Shown: positions 62,760 to 64,000 of the stretch, in pieces
Numbering within the stretch: position 1 is the first letter of the stretch
Layout: each line of letters begins with the position of its first letter
Assembly (NCBI RefSeq): GCF_000372725.1
Contig: NW_005199194.1
Coordinates: 734,522 to 798,521 of the forward strand
DNA length: 64,000 bases
Source: Emiliania huxleyi CCMP1516
Lineage: Eukaryota; Haptophyta; Isochrysidales; Noelaerhabdaceae
Reading direction: 5' to 3'
The notes under the pieces: model-generated
What the model saw: only the letters and a program-made list of their open reading frames with translations
Database searches by the model: none
Told to the model about the DNA's origin: nothing
Position numbers and translations under genes: made by a program

Positions 62760-63999
62760 CTATCCGGCGCTCCTTCCGCCCTCCCCGTGCGCCTCGATGG
62801 CACGCCACGCCTCCTCGACGAGCGCGAAGCACTCTCCGGCGCGCGGGTGGCCGCACCGATCCGGGTGGAGCCGCCGCACCAGCTGCAGGTACCGCTTCCG
62901 GCTCGCCTCGCGGCCCGTCAACCGCTGCAGCCCAAAGCAGCCCCAAGGGTCCTGCACAGCGCGGGGGGCTCCAGCGAGCACCGCCGCCACGAGAGCGTCC
63001 ACCGCGCAATCGACGTCGACGATGCCGCCGCTCGACCCTGCGTCGCCGCTGCTGGACCCACCGCAGCCGCCGCCGCCGCCGCAACCGCTCCCGCCGCCGC
63101 TCCCTCCCCCTCCGCCGCTCCCACCGCCCCCGCCCGCCTGGGGCTGGCGCTGGCGGCTGGCCGCCTAGGTAAGGTGAGGTAAGGTAAACTTCTCCACACA
63201 CAAGGGTGGTGGGGCAAGGGGGGGCAGCCCTCGCGACTCCACGTCTAGAAGACAGGAGCCCCACGGCATTCAAAGTGCAAGGCCCGGTGCGCGTGGGTGA
63301 GCGATGCGTGTGTGCGCGTGCGCGTGCGTGTGCGCGTGCGCGCGCGTGTGCGTGTGTCTCCACCTCCTCGAAGAGTCGCCTCTGGTCCTACGTGGCGAAC
63401 ACGCAACCTCGAGGCGGGAGGACGGTCTCGTGCAGTGCATTCGTAGCACCGCGTGAATACGAGGGGCTACGAGCACAGCGAAAGCAGCGGAACAAGGCCG
63501 AATGCGGCTGAGTACGTGTCCTCTCGAGCGCTGGTTGGGATACGAGAAGATGTACTCCGCTTCTGGGCCTCCCTTCCTCGATTGCGGCCCGCCTCCGCTG
63601 CTCGACGCGCATCGCCTTGGCTGCCTACGGGGCATGGCCAAGACGTGTCGTGGACGTGTCCTGGACAGGGCACCCGGCTCGCGCTGCGCTGCCAGCCGCC
63701 TCCACAGCCTGCGCCTCCGCTGCCCTCGCCGCCGCTGCTGCCGCCACCTCGGCCTGGCCCGGCGCCTCGCCGACCGCCCGCGCGTACGCCACCGCCGCCT
63801 CCACTGCCGTGTCGAAGGTGCCGTAGCAGACCCGTCTACCGTCCACATTGTGCCCCGCCGTGAAGCGGCCGGAGGGGCACTGCTGCACGCCCTTGTACCC
63901 GGTGGCTCTGCTGCTGGAGAGGTGCAATCTCAAGCCTTCCGCTTCTGCAGCCACCGCCGGAGAAGGATGAGCCGGAGGCTGGTACTCCCCGACCGCCCG
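62760..63999 (-). CDS. AP2-domain plus J-domain protein (runs off the right edge)
   Basis: Exons ~63999-63688, 63624-63556, 63387-63364 and 63164-62760, phases consistent. The visible N-terminal part ends one AP2-like repeat (RAVGEYQPP) and then has a full AP2/ERF domain: ATGYKGVQQCPSGRFTAGHN, CYGTFDTAVEAAVAYARAVG. A basic helix (AKAMRVEQRRRAAIEE) and a 24-nt microexon (DQRRLFEE) follow. Exon 4 encodes a Gly/Ser-rich linker and a J domain: DPWGCFGLQRLTG, LQLVRRLHPDRCG (with HPD, which activates Hsp70), FALVEEAWRAIEAH. AP2 domains bind DNA, so this pairs DNA recognition with an Hsp70 co-chaperone. The join rests on frame and splice logic only. Introns 2 and 3 carry family 3 and family 2 elements. 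Confidence 0.6.
63165..63363 (-). mobile_element. Family 2 introner-like intron, copy 3
   Basis: 199-nt GT-AG intron starting GTGGAGACACACGCAC (compare GTGGACGACTCACACAC at 40060). It contains GGGCCTTGCACTTTGAATGC, CTGTCTTCTAGACGTGGAGT, CCCCACCACC and TTACCTCACCTTACC before the acceptor. A (GT/GC)n tract expanded near its 5' end. Confidence 0.85.
63503..63560 (-). mobile_element. Family 3 introner-like unit, copy 2
   Basis: The minus strand reads AGAAGCGGAGTACATCTTCT, CGTATCCCAACCAGCG, CTCGAGAGGACACGTACTC, matching 59307-59362. It lies in the intron 63555-63388 of the AP2/J gene. Confidence 0.75.
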
Positions 64000-64000
64000 C

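Overview
The window is nuclear DNA from a GC-rich, flagellated, intron-rich eukaryotic alga, most likely a haptophyte. Supporting signs are IFT46 (cilium), katanin p60, LOV/PAS, FkbM-like, TylF-like and F-box/kelch genes, short GC-rich exons, and very many GC-AG introns. Of about 53 introns resolved by reading frame, roughly two thirds start with GC, and nearly every acceptor is AG followed by G. No prokaryotic operons, rRNA, convincing tRNA or CRISPR were seen. The taxonomic call is inference.

Layout. 1-281: start of a LOV-like gene (-). 2127-3670: UPF0020-type RNA methylase (+). 3924-5521: LRR fragment and a Tudor-like gene with two frame breaks. 5.6-11.2 kb: a small secreted protein, an F-box/kelch gene and two inverted-repeat elements. 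11244-13983: katanin p60 (12 exons). 14373-15823: IFT46 (-). 16650-17602: four-TM protein (-). 17.8-20 kb: glycosyltransferase-like remnant and FkbM-like gene (-). 21244-21720: secreted Cys protein. 23204-27960: large multi-exon membrane protein (-). 28-29.9 kb: repeats and a long CA tract. 30474-33182: ankyrin/discoidin-like membrane protein (-). 34322-39224: TM/cyclic-nucleotide-binding protein, TylF-like methyltransferase, RCC1 propeller (+). 39302-40918: basic coiled-coil/Gly-rich protein (-). 42786-44393: F-box/ARM gene (-). 46299-48499: GHL15-like protein (+). 48984-50810: DUF3431 and zinc-binding proteins (+). 51-57.4 kb: ankyrin fragments, repeats and a large palindrome. 57464-62074: three-enzyme fusion (+). 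62760-63999: AP2 plus J-domain gene (-), running off the right edge.

The most striking theme is intron birth. Many introns begin with a copy of the first bases of the downstream exon. Several contain one of at least three short sequences that recur as introns in unrelated genes: a 40-bp hairpin unit, a ~130-150-bp unit and a ~55-bp unit. The target exon is duplicated by up to 27 bp, so one copy supplies the GT/GC donor while the insert supplies the AG. Other introns are filled with short tandem repeats, often built on CTCGGCTG. One holds telomere-like repeats between copies of the exon end. This reads as an active introner-like system.

Coding models were built by eye, choosing splice sites that keep frame and family similarity. 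No expression data or database search was used.
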